NCBI RefSeq assembly: GCF_000026105.1
Contig: NC_008027.1
Coordinates: forward strand, 3,926,501-3,990,500
Length of the DNA: 64,000 nt
From: Pseudomonas entomophila L48
GTDB taxonomy: Bacteria; Pseudomonadota; Gammaproteobacteria; Pseudomonadales; Pseudomonadaceae
Reading direction: 5' to 3'
How positions within the stretch are numbered: the stretch's first letter is position 1; the number at the start of each line of letters is the position of its first letter. This document shows, one piece after another, positions 1 to 8,237 of the stretch. The translations under genes and the position numbers were made by a program. The notes under the pieces were generated by a model. That model had not been told where the DNA came from and ran no database searches. It saw nothing but the letters and a program-made list of their open reading frames with translations.

Positions 1-1430
1 GGCTGGGTGCCGTTGGGTTCGTCGGCCTCGTTGTGGCCGCGACGACGGTAGCAGACCAGGTCGATGACCACGTCACGCTTGAACTGCATGCGGTAGTCGA
101 CGGCCAGCTGGGTGACGAACAGCACCGCTTCCGGATCGTCGCCGTTCACGTGCAGGATCGGCGCCTGGATCATCTTGGCGACGTCGGTGGCGTACTCGGT
201 GGAGCGCGCGTCCAACGGGTTGCTGATGGTGAAACCGACTTGGTTGTTGATCACGATGTGCACGGTGCCGCCGGTCTTGAAACCGCGGGTCTGCGACATC
301 TGGAAGGTTTCCATGACCACGCCCTGGCCGGCGAACGCAGCGTCACCGTGGATCGAGATCGGCAGGACCTTGTCACCCACGGTGTCGTTGCGACGGTCCT
401 GACGGGCGCGAACCGAACCTTCCACCACTGGCGAGACGATTTCCAGGTGGGAGGGGTTGAACGCCATGGCCAGGTGAACTTCGCCACCGGGGGTCATCAC
501 GTTGGAGGAGAAGCCCTGGTGATACTTCACGTCACCGGAGCCCAGCTCATTCATCTTCTTGCCTTCGAACTCGTCGAACAGCTCGCGCGGGTTCTTGCCG
601 AAGGTGTTGACGAGCACGTTCAGGCGGCCACGGTGGGCCATGCCGATCACGACTTCCTTGGTGCCGTAGGAGCCGGAGCGCTGGATCATTTCGTCCAGCA
701 TCGGGATCAGGCTTTCGCCCCCCTCCAGACCGAAGCGCTTGGTGCCTGGGTACTTGGTGCCCAGGTACTTCTCCAGGCCCTCACCGGCCGTGACGCGCTC
801 GAGCAGATGGGTCTGCACATCGGCGGAGAATTCCGGACGGCCACGCACGCTTTCCAGGCGCTGCTGGAACCAGCTGCGCTGCTCGGAATCGACGATGTGG
901 GTGAACTCGGCGCCAATGGTGCGACAATATGTCTTCTGCAGCGCTTCGAAGATTTCGCGTAGGCTCGCTTCCTCTTTGCCGATGAACAGGTCGCCGGCAC
1001 GGAAGGTCGTATCAAGATCGGCATTGGTCAAGCCGTAGTGATTGATCGACAGGTCTACAGGCGCAGGACGCTGCCACAACCCCAACGGGTCGAGCTTGGC
1101 AGCCTGATGGCCGCGCATACGATAGGCCTGGATCAGTCGCAGCACTTCAACCTGCTTCTTCTCGTGTTCACTGCTCACGCTCCCGGCGGAAACCGGTTGG
1201 GCGCGGCGCTGGTTCTTTGCCAGCAGTACGAAATGGTCGCGGATCGTCGAGTGCGATACATCGGTAGCGGTGCTGCCGTCGGCGGGCAACTTCTGGAAGT
1301 AAGTGCGCCACTCTTCTGGCACAGCGTTAGGGTCGTGCAGGTAGAGCTCATAAAGCTCTTCCACATATGCAGCGTTACCACCTGAAAGGTGGGCGCTATC
1401 CCACATGCGCTGCATCACGCTTTCTTGCAT
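1..1430 (-). CDS. sucA: 2-oxoglutarate dehydrogenase E1 component, N-terminal half (runs off the window)
   Basis: Thiamine-diphosphate-dependent E1 subunit of the 2-oxoglutarate dehydrogenase complex, which decarboxylates 2-oxoglutarate and passes the succinyl group to SucB in the cytoplasm. About 476 codons are visible, half of the usual ~940. The ATG at 1430 opens MQESVMQRMWDSAHLSGGNA, the family's N-terminal docking segment. Later motifs include MAHRGRLNVL and GDAAFAGQGVV of the cofactor-binding domain. A GAGGGTGA Shine-Dalgarno lies a few bases upstream. It reads in the same direction as sdhCDAB, 244 bases downstream of sdhB, the standard pseudomonad order sdhCDAB-sucAB-lpd. The 3' half lies outside the window. 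Confidence 0.97.
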   Translation of the reverse strand, partial: MQESVMQRMWDSAHLSGGNAAYVEELYELYLHDPNAVPEEWRTYFQKLPADGSTATDVSHSTIRDHFVLLAKNQRRAQPVSAGSVSSEHEKKQVEVLRLIQAYRMRGHQAAKLDPLGLWQRPAPVDLSINHYGLTNADLDTTFRAGDLFIGKEEASLREIFEALQKTYCRTIGAEFTHIVDSEQRSWFQQRLESVRGRPEFSADVQTHLLERVTAGEGLEKYLGTKYPGTKRFGLEGGESLIPMLDEMIQRSGSYGTKEVVIGMAHRGRLNVLVNTFGKNPRELFDEFEGKKMNELGSGDVKYHQGFSSNVMTPGGEVHLAMAFNPSHLEIVSPVVEGSVRARQDRRNDTVGDKVLPISIHGDAAFAGQGVVMETFQMSQTRGFKTGGTVHIVINNQVGFTISNPLDARSTEYATDVAKMIQAPILHVNGDDPEAVLFVTQLAVDYRMQFKRDVVIDLVCYRRRGHNEADEPNGTQ

Positions 1431-1674
1431 GCTTGGTCACCCTCGGTTAGGGGACTGATCGGCGAGAGCCACAGCAAACCTGGAAAAGTCCGAACACAGC
1501 GACTGAACCACGCCACCTGGATCCTGCTGATTTTCCGGGTACCAGCCCGGAAGCCCCTGCTGGTCTCATATCTTCATAGGTAATGAGCGCGGGCTTTGTG
1601 GGCCCTTGCTCGGGTTTTACCGCAGTGCGGACTCAGCGCCCGCACCTCGGCTTACTGCAGGTACAACGTTTGAA
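1431..1674 (-). promoter_or_regulatory. sucA leader with strong hairpin, candidate sucA-II RNA
   Basis: This 244-base gap between sdhB and sucA holds no gene. Read on the minus strand, it contains a 7-bp perfect hairpin (TTCCGGG, 6-base loop, CCCGGAA; plus-strand 1533-1552) and other short inverted repeats before the sucA start. A conserved structured RNA named sucA-II has been described in the 5' UTR of sucA in Pseudomonas. Position and genus fit, but I cannot match the published consensus from memory, so the identity is an inference. Confidence 0.45.
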
Positions 1675-2379
1675 TCAGGTGCCGCTTTGCAGCAGCATGT
1701 TACGTACGTGGCCGATTGCCTTGGTCGGGTTCAGACCCTTCGGGCAGACGTTCACGCAGTTCATGATCCCGCGGCAGCGGAATACGCTGAACGGGTCATC
1801 CAGGGACGCCAGGCGCTCCTGGGTCTTGGTGTCACGGCTGTCGGCCAGGAAACGATAGGCCTGCAGCAAGGCGGCGGGGCCCAGGAACTTGTCCGGGTTC
1901 CACCAGAACGATGGGCAGGAGGTCGAGCAGCAGGCGCACAGGATGCACTCGTACAGACCGTCCAGCTTGTCGCGATCTTCCGGCGACTGCAGACGCTCGA
2001 TGGCCGGGGCCGGCGTGTCGTTCTGCAGGAATGGCTTCACCTTCTCGTACTGCTTGTAGAAGATGCTCATATCGACGACCAGGTCACGGATAACCGGCAG
2101 ACCTGGCAGCGGGCGCAGGATCAACTTGTTACCTTTTACGACAGCGGACAGCGGCGTGATGCACGCCAGGCCGTTCTTGCCGTTGATGTTCATGCCGTCG
2201 GAACCGCACACGCCTTCACGGCAGGAGCGACGGTACGAGAAGCCCTCGTCCTGCTCCTTGATCAGCGCCAGCACGTCCAGGACCATCAGATCCTTGCCGC
2301 CAGTGTCGACCTGGAAGGTCTGCATCTTGGGGGCCGAATCGGTGTCCGGGTTGTAACGATAAACTTCGACTTGCAACAT
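1675..2379 (-). CDS. sdhB: succinate dehydrogenase iron-sulfur subunit
   Basis: Iron-sulfur subunit of complex II, carrying electrons from SdhA flavin to membrane ubiquinone. The [2Fe-2S] ligands lie in CREGVCGSDGMNI near residues 55-67. The [4Fe-4S] and [3Fe-4S] ligands lie in CILCACCSTSCP and CRGIMNCVNVCPKG in the C-terminal half. I choose the ATG at 2379 (MLQVEVYRYN, 234 aa, family length) over an in-frame GTG at 2388, because AAGGG sits about 9 bases before the ATG but directly against the GTG. It follows sdhA after an 11-base gap and is the last sdh gene. Confidence 0.97.
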   Translation of the reverse strand: MLQVEVYRYNPDTDSAPKMQTFQVDTGGKDLMVLDVLALIKEQDEGFSYRRSCREGVCGSDGMNINGKNGLACITPLSAVVKGNKLILRPLPGLPVIRDLVVDMSIFYKQYEKVKPFLQNDTPAPAIERLQSPEDRDKLDGLYECILCACCSTSCPSFWWNPDKFLGPAALLQAYRFLADSRDTKTQERLASLDDPFSVFRCRGIMNCVNVCPKGLNPTKAIGHVRNMLLQSGT

Positions 2380-2390
2380 AGCGGCCACCC

Positions 2391-4163
2391 TTAGTAAGTC
2401 CGGACTTTTGGTTCGAAGGCAGGAACTGTCTTCGGCGCAAAGTTGACGCCACGCTTGGCGACGCGCTTCTCACCCGGGTAGTACAGGGTGTGGCACAGCC
2501 AGTTCTCGTCGTCACGGTCTTCGAAGTCTTCACGGGCGTGCGCGCCGCGGGACTCTTTACGGGCTTCAGCGGCAATCGCGGTCGCTTCGGCGACTTCCAG
2601 CAGGTTCTGCAGCTCCAGCGCTTCGATACGCGCGGTGTTGAAGGCCTGGGACTTGTCGTTGATCTTGACGTTGGCGATGCGATCACGCAGGCCGGCCAGC
2701 TGCTCGATACCCTTCTGCATGTATTCGCCGGTACGGAATACACCGAAGTAGTTCTGCATGCAGCTCTGCAGCTCGCGCTTGAGGCTGGCGACGTCTTCGC
2801 CGGTGGTGCGCTCGTTGAGCTTGTTCAGGCGGTTCAGGGCTACTTCGACGTCGGTGTCGCTGGCATCGCGGTACTCGACGCCGTCGCTCAGCGCCTTCTC
2901 CAGGTGCAGGCCGGCGGCACGGCCGAAGACCACCAGGTCGAGCAGCGAGTTGCCGCCCAGGCGGTTGGCACCGTGAACCGATACGCACGCCACTTCACCC
3001 ACGGCGAACAGACCCGGGATGATGTGGTCGTTGCCTTCGGCGTCCATGGTGATGGCCTGGCCATGAATGTTGGTGGCAACGCCGCCCATCATGTAGTGGC
3101 AGGTCGGGATGACCGGCACCGGCGCGACCACAGGGTCGACGTGGGCGAAGGTCTTCGACAGCTCGCAGATACCTGGCAGGCGGCTGTGCAGCACTTCCTC
3201 GCCCAGGTGGTCCAGCTTCAGCAGCACGTGGTCCTTGTTCGGGCCCACGCCGTTGCCGGCGATGATCTCTTTGACCATGGAACGGGCAACCACGTCGCGG
3301 CCGGCCAGGTCTTTCGCGTTTGGCGCGTAACGCTCCATGAAGCGCTCGCCGTGGGCGTTGATCAGGTAGCCACCCTCACCGCGGCAGCCTTCGGTAACCA
3401 GTACACCGGCGCCGGCGATACCGGTCGGGTGGAACTGCCACATCTCGATGTCCTGCACCGGCACGCCGGCACGCAGGGCCATGCCGACACCGTCGCCGGT
3501 GTTGATCAGGGCGTTGGTGGTGGAGGCGTAGATACGGCCGGCACCGCCAGTGGCCAGTACGGTGGCCTTGGACTTGATGTACATGGTTTCGCCGGTTTCG
3601 ATGCAGATCGCGATCACACCGACGAAGGCGCCGTCCTGGTTCTTGACCAAGTCAACGGCGTAGTACTCGTTGAGGAAGGTGGTACCCGCTTTCAGGTTAC
3701 CCTGATAGAGAGTGTGCAGCAGCGCGTGACCGGTACGGTCGGAAGCGGCGCAGGTACGGGCGGCCTGGCCACCTTTACCGAAGTCCTTGGACTGGCCACC
3801 GAACGGACGCTGGTAGATACGGCCGGTTTCGGTACGCGAGAACGGCAGGCCCATGTGGTCCAGTTCGAAGACCGCGGCCGGGCCTTCCTGACACATGTAT
3901 TCAATAGCGTCCTGGTCACCGATGTAGTCGGAACCCTTGACGGTATCGTACATGTGCCAGCGCCAGTCGTCGTTCGGGTCGGCCGAAGCGATGGCGCAGG
4001 TGATGCCGCCCTGGGCGGAAACGGTGTGCGAACGGGTCGGGAACACCTTGGTGACTACGGCAGTCTTGTGGCCGCCTTGAGCCAGTTGCAGCGCTGCGCG
4101 CATGCCTGCCCCGCCGCCACCGATGATGATGGCGTCGAAGGAAATGGTTGGAATGTTAGCCAT
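2391..4163 (-). CDS. sdhA: succinate dehydrogenase flavoprotein subunit
   Basis: Catalytic flavoprotein of complex II (590 aa), oxidising succinate to fumarate at the cytoplasmic face. The N-terminus has the dinucleotide fold [26 protein letters not shown] carries the His that binds FAD covalently in this family. QFHPTGIAG and RGEGGYLIN are active-site segments. Length is standard. Only 3 bases separate it from the sdhD stop, so it is cotranscribed with sdhCD. Confidence 0.98.
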   Translation of the reverse strand: MANIPTISFDAIIIGGGGAGMRAALQLAQGGHKTAVVTKVFPTRSHTVSAQGGITCAIASADPNDDWRWHMYDTVKGSDYIGDQDAIEYMCQEGPAAVFELDHMGLPFSRTETGRIYQRPFGGQSKDFGKGGQAARTCAASDRTGHALLHTLYQGNLKAGTTFLNEYYAVDLVKNQDGAFVGVIAICIETGETMYIKSKATVLATGGAGRIYASTTNALINTGDGVGMALRAGVPVQDIEMWQFHPTGIAGAGVLVTEGCRGEGGYLINAHGERFMERYAPNAKDLAGRDVVARSMVKEIIAGNGVGPNKDHVLLKLDHLGEEVLHSRLPGICELSKTFAHVDPVVAPVPVIPTCHYMMGGVATNIHGQAITMDAEGNDHIIPGLFAVGEVACVSVHGANRLGGNSLLDLVVFGRAAGLHLEKALSDGVEYRDASDTDVEVALNRLNKLNERTTGEDVASLKRELQSCMQNYFGVFRTGEYMQKGIEQLAGLRDRIANVKINDKSQAFNTARIEALELQNLLEVAEATAIAAEARKESRGAHAREDFEDRDDENWLCHTLYYPGEKRVAKRGVNFAPKTVPAFEPKVRTY

Positions 4164-4166
4164 GAA

Positions 4167-4535
4167 TCAGATACCCCAGAGAATCTGCACACCCCAGACG
4201 AAGTAAGCGAACATTGCTACGCCGCATACCGCCTGGAACAGGAAACGAATTGCAGTCGCCGACTTGCCGAACGACATCGGCGTCAGGTAGTCGGTGGCAA
4301 TGGTCCACATGCCGACCCAGGCGTGGGCGCCCAGGGCAACGAGGGCCAGCAGACTGAAGATACGCATCGCGTTGTTGGAGAACAGACCGTGCCACTGGGC
4401 GTAATCGATGCCCGGGTGCGCGGCGAGGTAGCCGATCAGGAAAATGAAGTAAGCCGCGAGAACGACCGCCGAGACGCGCTGCGCCATCCAGTCGTAGAGG
4501 CCCGAACGCGAGAGGTTCGTGACGTTAGTTACCAT
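4167..4535 (-). CDS. sdhD: succinate dehydrogenase membrane anchor subunit
   Basis: Small hydrophobic subunit (122 aa, three predicted membrane helices) that with SdhC binds heme b and ubiquinone and anchors SdhAB. The ATG at 4535 (MVTNVTNLSRSGLYDWMAQR) is preceded by AGGAG at a 7-base spacing, which decides against a TTG two codons upstream. The gene start overlaps the sdhC stop, implying translational coupling. Confidence 0.95.
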   Translation of the reverse strand: MVTNVTNLSRSGLYDWMAQRVSAVVLAAYFIFLIGYLAAHPGIDYAQWHGLFSNNAMRIFSLLALVALGAHAWVGMWTIATDYLTPMSFGKSATAIRFLFQAVCGVAMFAYFVWGVQILWGI

Positions 4536-4915
4536 ACCCAAACTCCTGCCAGAACGATCAGCACCACGGAGATGACGATCACGATTTTCGAGCCCAGCTT
4601 GCCGCCTTCCAGCGTCTCACCGATGCCCATGTCCATGATCAGGTGGCGCACACCTGCCACGAGGTGATACAGCAGGCCGGACAGCAGGCCCCAGGTCACC
4701 AGTTTGGCCAGCGGACTGGTCAGACACGCCTTCACCTCGGCAAAGCCTTCCTCGCTACCCAGCGATTTGCCCAATGCGTACAGCATGATGGCAAGGCCGA
4801 GGAACAGGATGACGCCGGAGATACGGTGAAGAATGGACGTGTACGCGGTGATCGGGAGTTTGATGGTCCTTAGGTCTAGGTTTACAGGTCGTTGGCTTTT
4901 CACGGCTTTTTTCAC
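4529..4915 (-). CDS. sdhC: succinate dehydrogenase cytochrome b556 subunit
   Basis: First gene of sdhCDAB (128 aa). Family landmarks are RPVNLDLRTIKLPITAYTS and the heme/quinone segment SILHRISGV. LLYHLVAGVRHLIMD carries the second conserved His. Three membrane segments are apparent. The start is GTG with AGGGG about 8 bases upstream. The promoter must lie in the divergent region shared with gltA. Confidence 0.95.
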   Translation of the reverse strand: MKKAVKSQRPVNLDLRTIKLPITAYTSILHRISGVILFLGLAIMLYALGKSLGSEEGFAEVKACLTSPLAKLVTWGLLSGLLYHLVAGVRHLIMDMGIGETLEGGKLGSKIVIVISVVLIVLAGVWVW

Positions 4916-5267
4916 ACTGAAGAGCCCCTAGCTAACAGGGCAAAGTTGTTGGTAAGTGTACTGGTCAGGTACCCACCACCCAGGAGAGCGACGACACCCA
5001 GCAGGACGGGCTTGAAAGCCCCTGGGAGTCGGCTGCCGAGTATAGACAGTTAGGCTGCTCATGACAACGTGAGGGACTCGCCCGAATAGCGCATTGCCTT
5101 TAATGAACAAAAGGCGTAAATGGGCGGGAATTTCGCGAAAAACCAGGCTCCAGAGGCTGTTTCAACCAGCCTTTAGGCAAATTGACATTCGAATTTATCC
5201 CTCTATAGTGGTGCGGGCCCTGCGTGGGGGGTCTGTCTGATGATTTCAAGCATTAATAGGAGGCCAC
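4916..5267. promoter_or_regulatory. divergent sdhC / gltA control region
   Basis: This 352-base gene-free region separates the minus-strand sdh operon from gltA. It contains the gltA sigma-70 promoter listed separately and several AT-rich stretches on the sdh side. I did not find a convincing operator. It is the expected position for TCA cycle regulation. Confidence 0.7.
5182..5209 (+). promoter_or_regulatory. sigma-70 promoter of gltA
   Basis: A perfect -35 TTGACA (5182-5187) and a -10 TATAGT (5204-5209) are separated by 16 bases. They lie about 60 bases before the gltA ATG. Confidence 0.75.
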
Positions 5268-6557
5268 ATGGCTGACAAAAAAGCGCAGTTGGTCATCGAG
5301 GGCAATGCCCCCGTCGAGCTGCCCATTTTAACCGGCACCGTTGGTCCCGATGTTATCGACGTCCGCGGGTTGGGGGCATCCGGCCACTTCACCTTCGACC
5401 CCGGCTTCATGGCGACCGCCTCGTGCGAGTCGAAGATCACCTACATCGACGGTGACAAGGGCATCCTGCTGCATCGCGGCTACCCCATCGAGCAACTGGC
5501 CGAGCAATCGGACTACCTCGAAACCTGCTACCTGCTGCTGAACGGCGAACTCCCCAACGCCGAACAGAAAGCCCAGTTCGTCAGCACCGTGAAGAACCAC
5601 ACCATGGTTCACGAGCAGCTGAAATCCTTCTTCAACGGCTTCCGTCGCGATGCTCACCCGATGGCGGTGATGTGCGGCGTGGTCGGCGCGCTGTCGGCGT
5701 TCTATCACGACTCGCTGGACATCAATAACGCGCAGCACCGCGAAATCTCCGCCGTGCGCCTGGTCGCGAAAATGCCGACCCTGGCGGCGATGGTCTACAA
5801 GTACTCCATGGGCCAACCCATGATGTACCCGCGCAACGACCTGTCGTATGCGGAAAACTTCCTGCACATGATGTTCAACACCCCGTGCGAGATCAAACCG
5901 ATCAGCCCGGTGCTGGCCAAGGCGATGGACCGGATCTTCATCCTCCACGCCGACCACGAGCAGAACGCCTCCACCTCCACCGTGCGCCTGGCAGGCTCCT
6001 CGGGTGCCAACCCGTTCGCCTGTATCGCCGCCGGCATCGCCGCACTGTGGGGCCCGGCCCACGGCGGTGCGAACGAAGCCGTACTGACCATGCTCGATGA
6101 AATTGGCGATGTCTCGAACATCGACAAGTACATCGCCAAGGCCAAGGACAAGAACGACCCGTTCAAGCTCATGGGCTTCGGTCACCGCGTGTACAAGAAC
6201 CGCGACCCGCGCGCCACCGTGATGAAGAAGACCTGCGACGAAGTCCTGGGCGAGCTGGGCATCAAGAACGACCCGCAGCTCGAACTGGCCATGCGCCTGG
6301 AAGAGATCGCCCTCACCGATCCGTACTTCATCGAGCGCTCGCTGTACCCGAACGTCGACTTCTATTCGGGCATCATCCTGAAGGCCATCGGCATTCCAAC
6401 CAGCATGTTCACCGTAATCTTCGCCCTGGCGCGTACCGTGGGCTGGATCTCGCACTGGAAAGAAATGCTCTCCGGCCCGTACAAGATCGGCCGTCCACGC
6501 CAGCTGTACACCGGCTATGAGCAGCGTGACATCGTCGAGCTGAAAGACCGCAAGTAA
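5268..6557 (+). CDS. gltA: citrate synthase (type II, hexameric)
   Basis: Condenses oxaloacetate and acetyl-CoA to citrate, the entry step of the TCA cycle. The 429-aa length matches the NADH-sensitive Gram-negative type. Catalytic motifs are visible: [11 protein letters not shown] (His), [14 protein letters not shown] (His/Arg) and VDFYSGI (Asp). AGGAGG lies 4 bases before the ATG. It is transcribed divergently from sdhCDAB and followed by a strong terminator. Confidence 0.98.
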   Translation: MADKKAQLVIEGNAPVELPILTGTVGPDVIDVRGLGASGHFTFDPGFMATASCESKITYIDGDKGILLHRGYPIEQLAEQSDYLETCYLLLNGELPNAEQKAQFVSTVKNHTMVHEQLKSFFNGFRRDAHPMAVMCGVVGALSAFYHDSLDINNAQHREISAVRLVAKMPTLAAMVYKYSMGQPMMYPRNDLSYAENFLHMMFNTPCEIKPISPVLAKAMDRIFILHADHEQNASTSTVRLAGSSGANPFACIAAGIAALWGPAHGGANEAVLTMLDEIGDVSNIDKYIAKAKDKNDPFKLMGFGHRVYKNRDPRATVMKKTCDEVLGELGIKNDPQLELAMRLEEIALTDPYFIERSLYPNVDFYSGIILKAIGIPTSMFTVIFALARTVGWISHWKEMLSGPYKIGRPRQLYTGYEQRDIVELKDRK

Positions 6558-6576
6558 GCGCCCGTCGCTGTAACGC

Positions 6577-6607
6577 AAAAGCCCCGGCAGTGATGCCGGG
6601 GCTTTTT
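6577..6607 (+). terminator. rho-independent terminator of gltA
   Basis: A 10-bp stem (AGCCCCGGCA / TGCCGGGGCT) with a GTGA loop is followed by a T run, 20 bases after the gltA stop. Confidence 0.9.
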
Positions 6608-6616
6608 CATTTCACC

Positions 6617-6706
6617 CTGTAGGAGCCGGCCTTGCCGGCGAACCAGGCGACGCGGTGAATGGCACCGGCCATGCCGGTGTTCGCCGGCAAGGCCGGCTCC
6701 TACAGG
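6617..6706. repeat. REP palindrome pair
   Basis: Two inverted copies of the Pseudomonas REP core (GTAGGAGCCGGCCTTGCCGG and its complement) lie in tail-to-tail orientation with a central ACCGGCCATGCCGGT palindrome. Confidence 0.85.
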
Positions 6707-6716
6707 CCTGCAACCC

Positions 6717-7325
6717 TCACGGCTTCTCAGCCTTCTCGCGCAACCCCTTGAGGGTATTGAACGGCGCATCCACCACGAACTTGTTGGCCACCATCGCCGG
6801 CACGCTACCACCCGGCTCGGTGTGCACCTGGTAGATCACCTCGGTGCTTTCACCCTTGGGTACCAGCTTCCAGAAGCCCTGCACCTGAGCCACACGCACG
6901 AAACCATCGGTCTCGGGCAGGTACTTTGGCTGCTCCTCAAGCTTGCGCGTCAGGCTGCCGTCAGCTTCCTGGACCGTGGTCACGTGCAGGATCGAGTCAC
7001 GCGGCGTCACCGGCCATGGCGTGTTGAACTGGGTGTAGGTCCAGCTCTGGTCGCCTTCCTGCTTGAGCAGTTTCTGCGACTTGCACTCGTGAATCCAGGC
7101 ACAGGCCCCCGCCACATCTTCCTGCAGCGCCCTGACCTTGGCCAACGGCGCCTTGATCACGGTCACGCCACGGTAGGCCTTGTACTTGGAGCCCGGCACT
7201 TCGCTCAGCGAGACCTTGATGCCCTCCTCGTCCTTGGCCACCTGCCAGTTCTCGGCCCAGGCGCTCGGCGCCAGCAGGACACCCATGCCACACAGCAGTA
7301 CGATACGCTTGATCGATCTCATCAT
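6717..7325 (-). CDS. exported START-domain lipid-binding-like protein
   Basis: This 202-aa protein has a signal peptide ending near SAWAEN, then one START/Bet v1-type fold over most of the chain. The blocks NWQVAKDEEGIKVSLSEVPG, KYKAYRGVTVI and GFWKLVPKGESTEVIYQVH resemble START proteins of pseudomonads. START domains bind lipids, but the ligand and role of the bacterial periplasmic versions are unknown. AAGGA precedes the ATG by 5 bases. It follows the YkgJ-type gene by 30 bases and probably shares its transcript, which has a PsrA-like box upstream. Confidence 0.8.
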   Translation of the reverse strand: MMRSIKRIVLLCGMGVLLAPSAWAENWQVAKDEEGIKVSLSEVPGSKYKAYRGVTVIKAPLAKVRALQEDVAGACAWIHECKSQKLLKQEGDQSWTYTQFNTPWPVTPRDSILHVTTVQEADGSLTRKLEEQPKYLPETDGFVRVAQVQGFWKLVPKGESTEVIYQVHTEPGGSVPAMVANKFVVDAPFNTLKGLREKAEKP

Positions 7326-7355
7326 CTTTTTCCTTGTTGTCGAAGATCCAACCTG

Positions 7356-7610
7356 TCACGCCGCCGTCATTTGCTCCAGCCACCCGATGATGCGAATGGC
7401 GTCGTCACGATCATTGCCACAGATATCCACTTCCGCCTTGAAGCCACCGCACACCTTCGGCCGCTCGGGCCTGCCGAACAGTTCGCAGAGGTTTTCGACA
7501 TTCAGGTGCAGGCAGCGCTCGCCCGCCGGCTTGCCCTGGGGCATGCCGGGGATCGGCGAACTGATGGACGGGGCGATGCAGCAGGCACCACAGCCCTCGC
7601 GGCATTTCAT
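7356..7610 (-). CDS. YkgJ-family cysteine cluster protein
   Basis: Small cytoplasmic protein of 84 aa with the cluster MKCREGCGACCIAPSIS and later Cys in GERCLHL, NLCELFG and KVCGGF, the YkgJ/CxxCxxCC pattern thought to bind zinc or an iron-sulfur cluster. The biochemical role is unknown. It heads a probable two-gene unit with the START protein. Confidence 0.8.
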   Translation of the reverse strand: MKCREGCGACCIAPSISSPIPGMPQGKPAGERCLHLNVENLCELFGRPERPKVCGGFKAEVDICGNDRDDAIRIIGWLEQMTAA

Positions 7611-7665
7611 GACAACAGGACTCCCAGGAGCAAAACGGGACGAACGTCCCTGGATACTAACCGCT

Positions 7666-7679
7666 CAAACATACGTTTG
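7666..7679. promoter_or_regulatory. PsrA-like operator upstream of the YkgJ/START unit
   Basis: CAAAC-ATAC-GTTTG fits the PsrA consensus (C/G)AAAC-N2-4-GTTT(G/C), 56 bases upstream of the 7610 start. A similar box lies before the ETF-QO gene in this window. PsrA is a fatty-acid-responsive TetR regulator of Pseudomonas. Binding here is inferred. Confidence 0.5.
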
Positions 7680-7717
7680 AAATTGCCGAACGGATGAATT
7701 CACCCGTGACCCGGCAG

Positions 7718-8176
7718 TCAGTTGCGAAATTCGAAATCGATTGCGGCACCTTCCACGTCGTGGCGCGCGTCGTTGCGAAGCTGCAATTGCATTTCGTTGC
7801 TGATCAGCCGGCCATTGAGCTGGAACGGGCTGTCGTCGGACTCGGGCTTGGTCGGAAACATGGACGGCAGCAGCGCCTTGCGCGGCGGCGGCGGCACATC
7901 GCCGACATCGGGCTTGAGCTGACGAACCATGTCGACCGGCAGACTCAGGTCCAGCTTGGGCGCCGGCAGCGGCTTGGCGACAGCCTTGCTGACTGACTTG
8001 GGCTTCGCTTTGGGCTTTGGCTTCACGGCAGGCTTCGTGGCAGGCTTTGCCGGTTTGGCGACCTTGCCCGTCGCAGCCTGCGCCTTGGCCGCAGGCTCCG
8101 CAGCCTGGGCCATGCCCACTGACAACCAGGGCAATACGCAGCACAGGATGAGGGCAAACGGTCGAAGCGCTTTCAT
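7718..8176 (-). CDS. exported Lys/Ala/Pro-rich protein, function unknown
   Basis: A 152-aa protein: signal peptide (about residues 1-26, cleaved after AQA), then a low-complexity Lys-Pro-Ala segment (about 27-70), then a C-terminal part with LNGRLISNEMQLQLRNDARH. The basic repeats may contact cell wall or nucleic acid, but nothing proves it. I do not recognise a named family beyond conserved pseudomonad hypotheticals. It lies between the YkgJ gene and the MocR-like regulator, same strand. Confidence 0.6.
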   Translation of the reverse strand: MKALRPFALILCCVLPWLSVGMAQAAEPAAKAQAATGKVAKPAKPATKPAVKPKPKAKPKSVSKAVAKPLPAPKLDLSLPVDMVRQLKPDVGDVPPPPRKALLPSMFPTKPESDDSPFQLNGRLISNEMQLQLRNDARHDVEGAAIDFEFRN

Positions 8177-8237
8177 AGATACCGGGAACAGGCTGGAAAA
8201 GCGCGTATGCTCGCTGTTCCACGCGCGTCTGACAAGA

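Noticed and set aside
2490..4667. 725-codon open frame on the plus strand
   Set aside because: It lies entirely opposite sdhA and sdhD/C, whose products are certain. GC-rich third-position bias makes such shadow frames common.
6617..6706. REP pair as a gltA terminator
   Set aside because: A separate canonical terminator lies at 6577-6607. The REP type recurs at many unrelated gene ends in the window.
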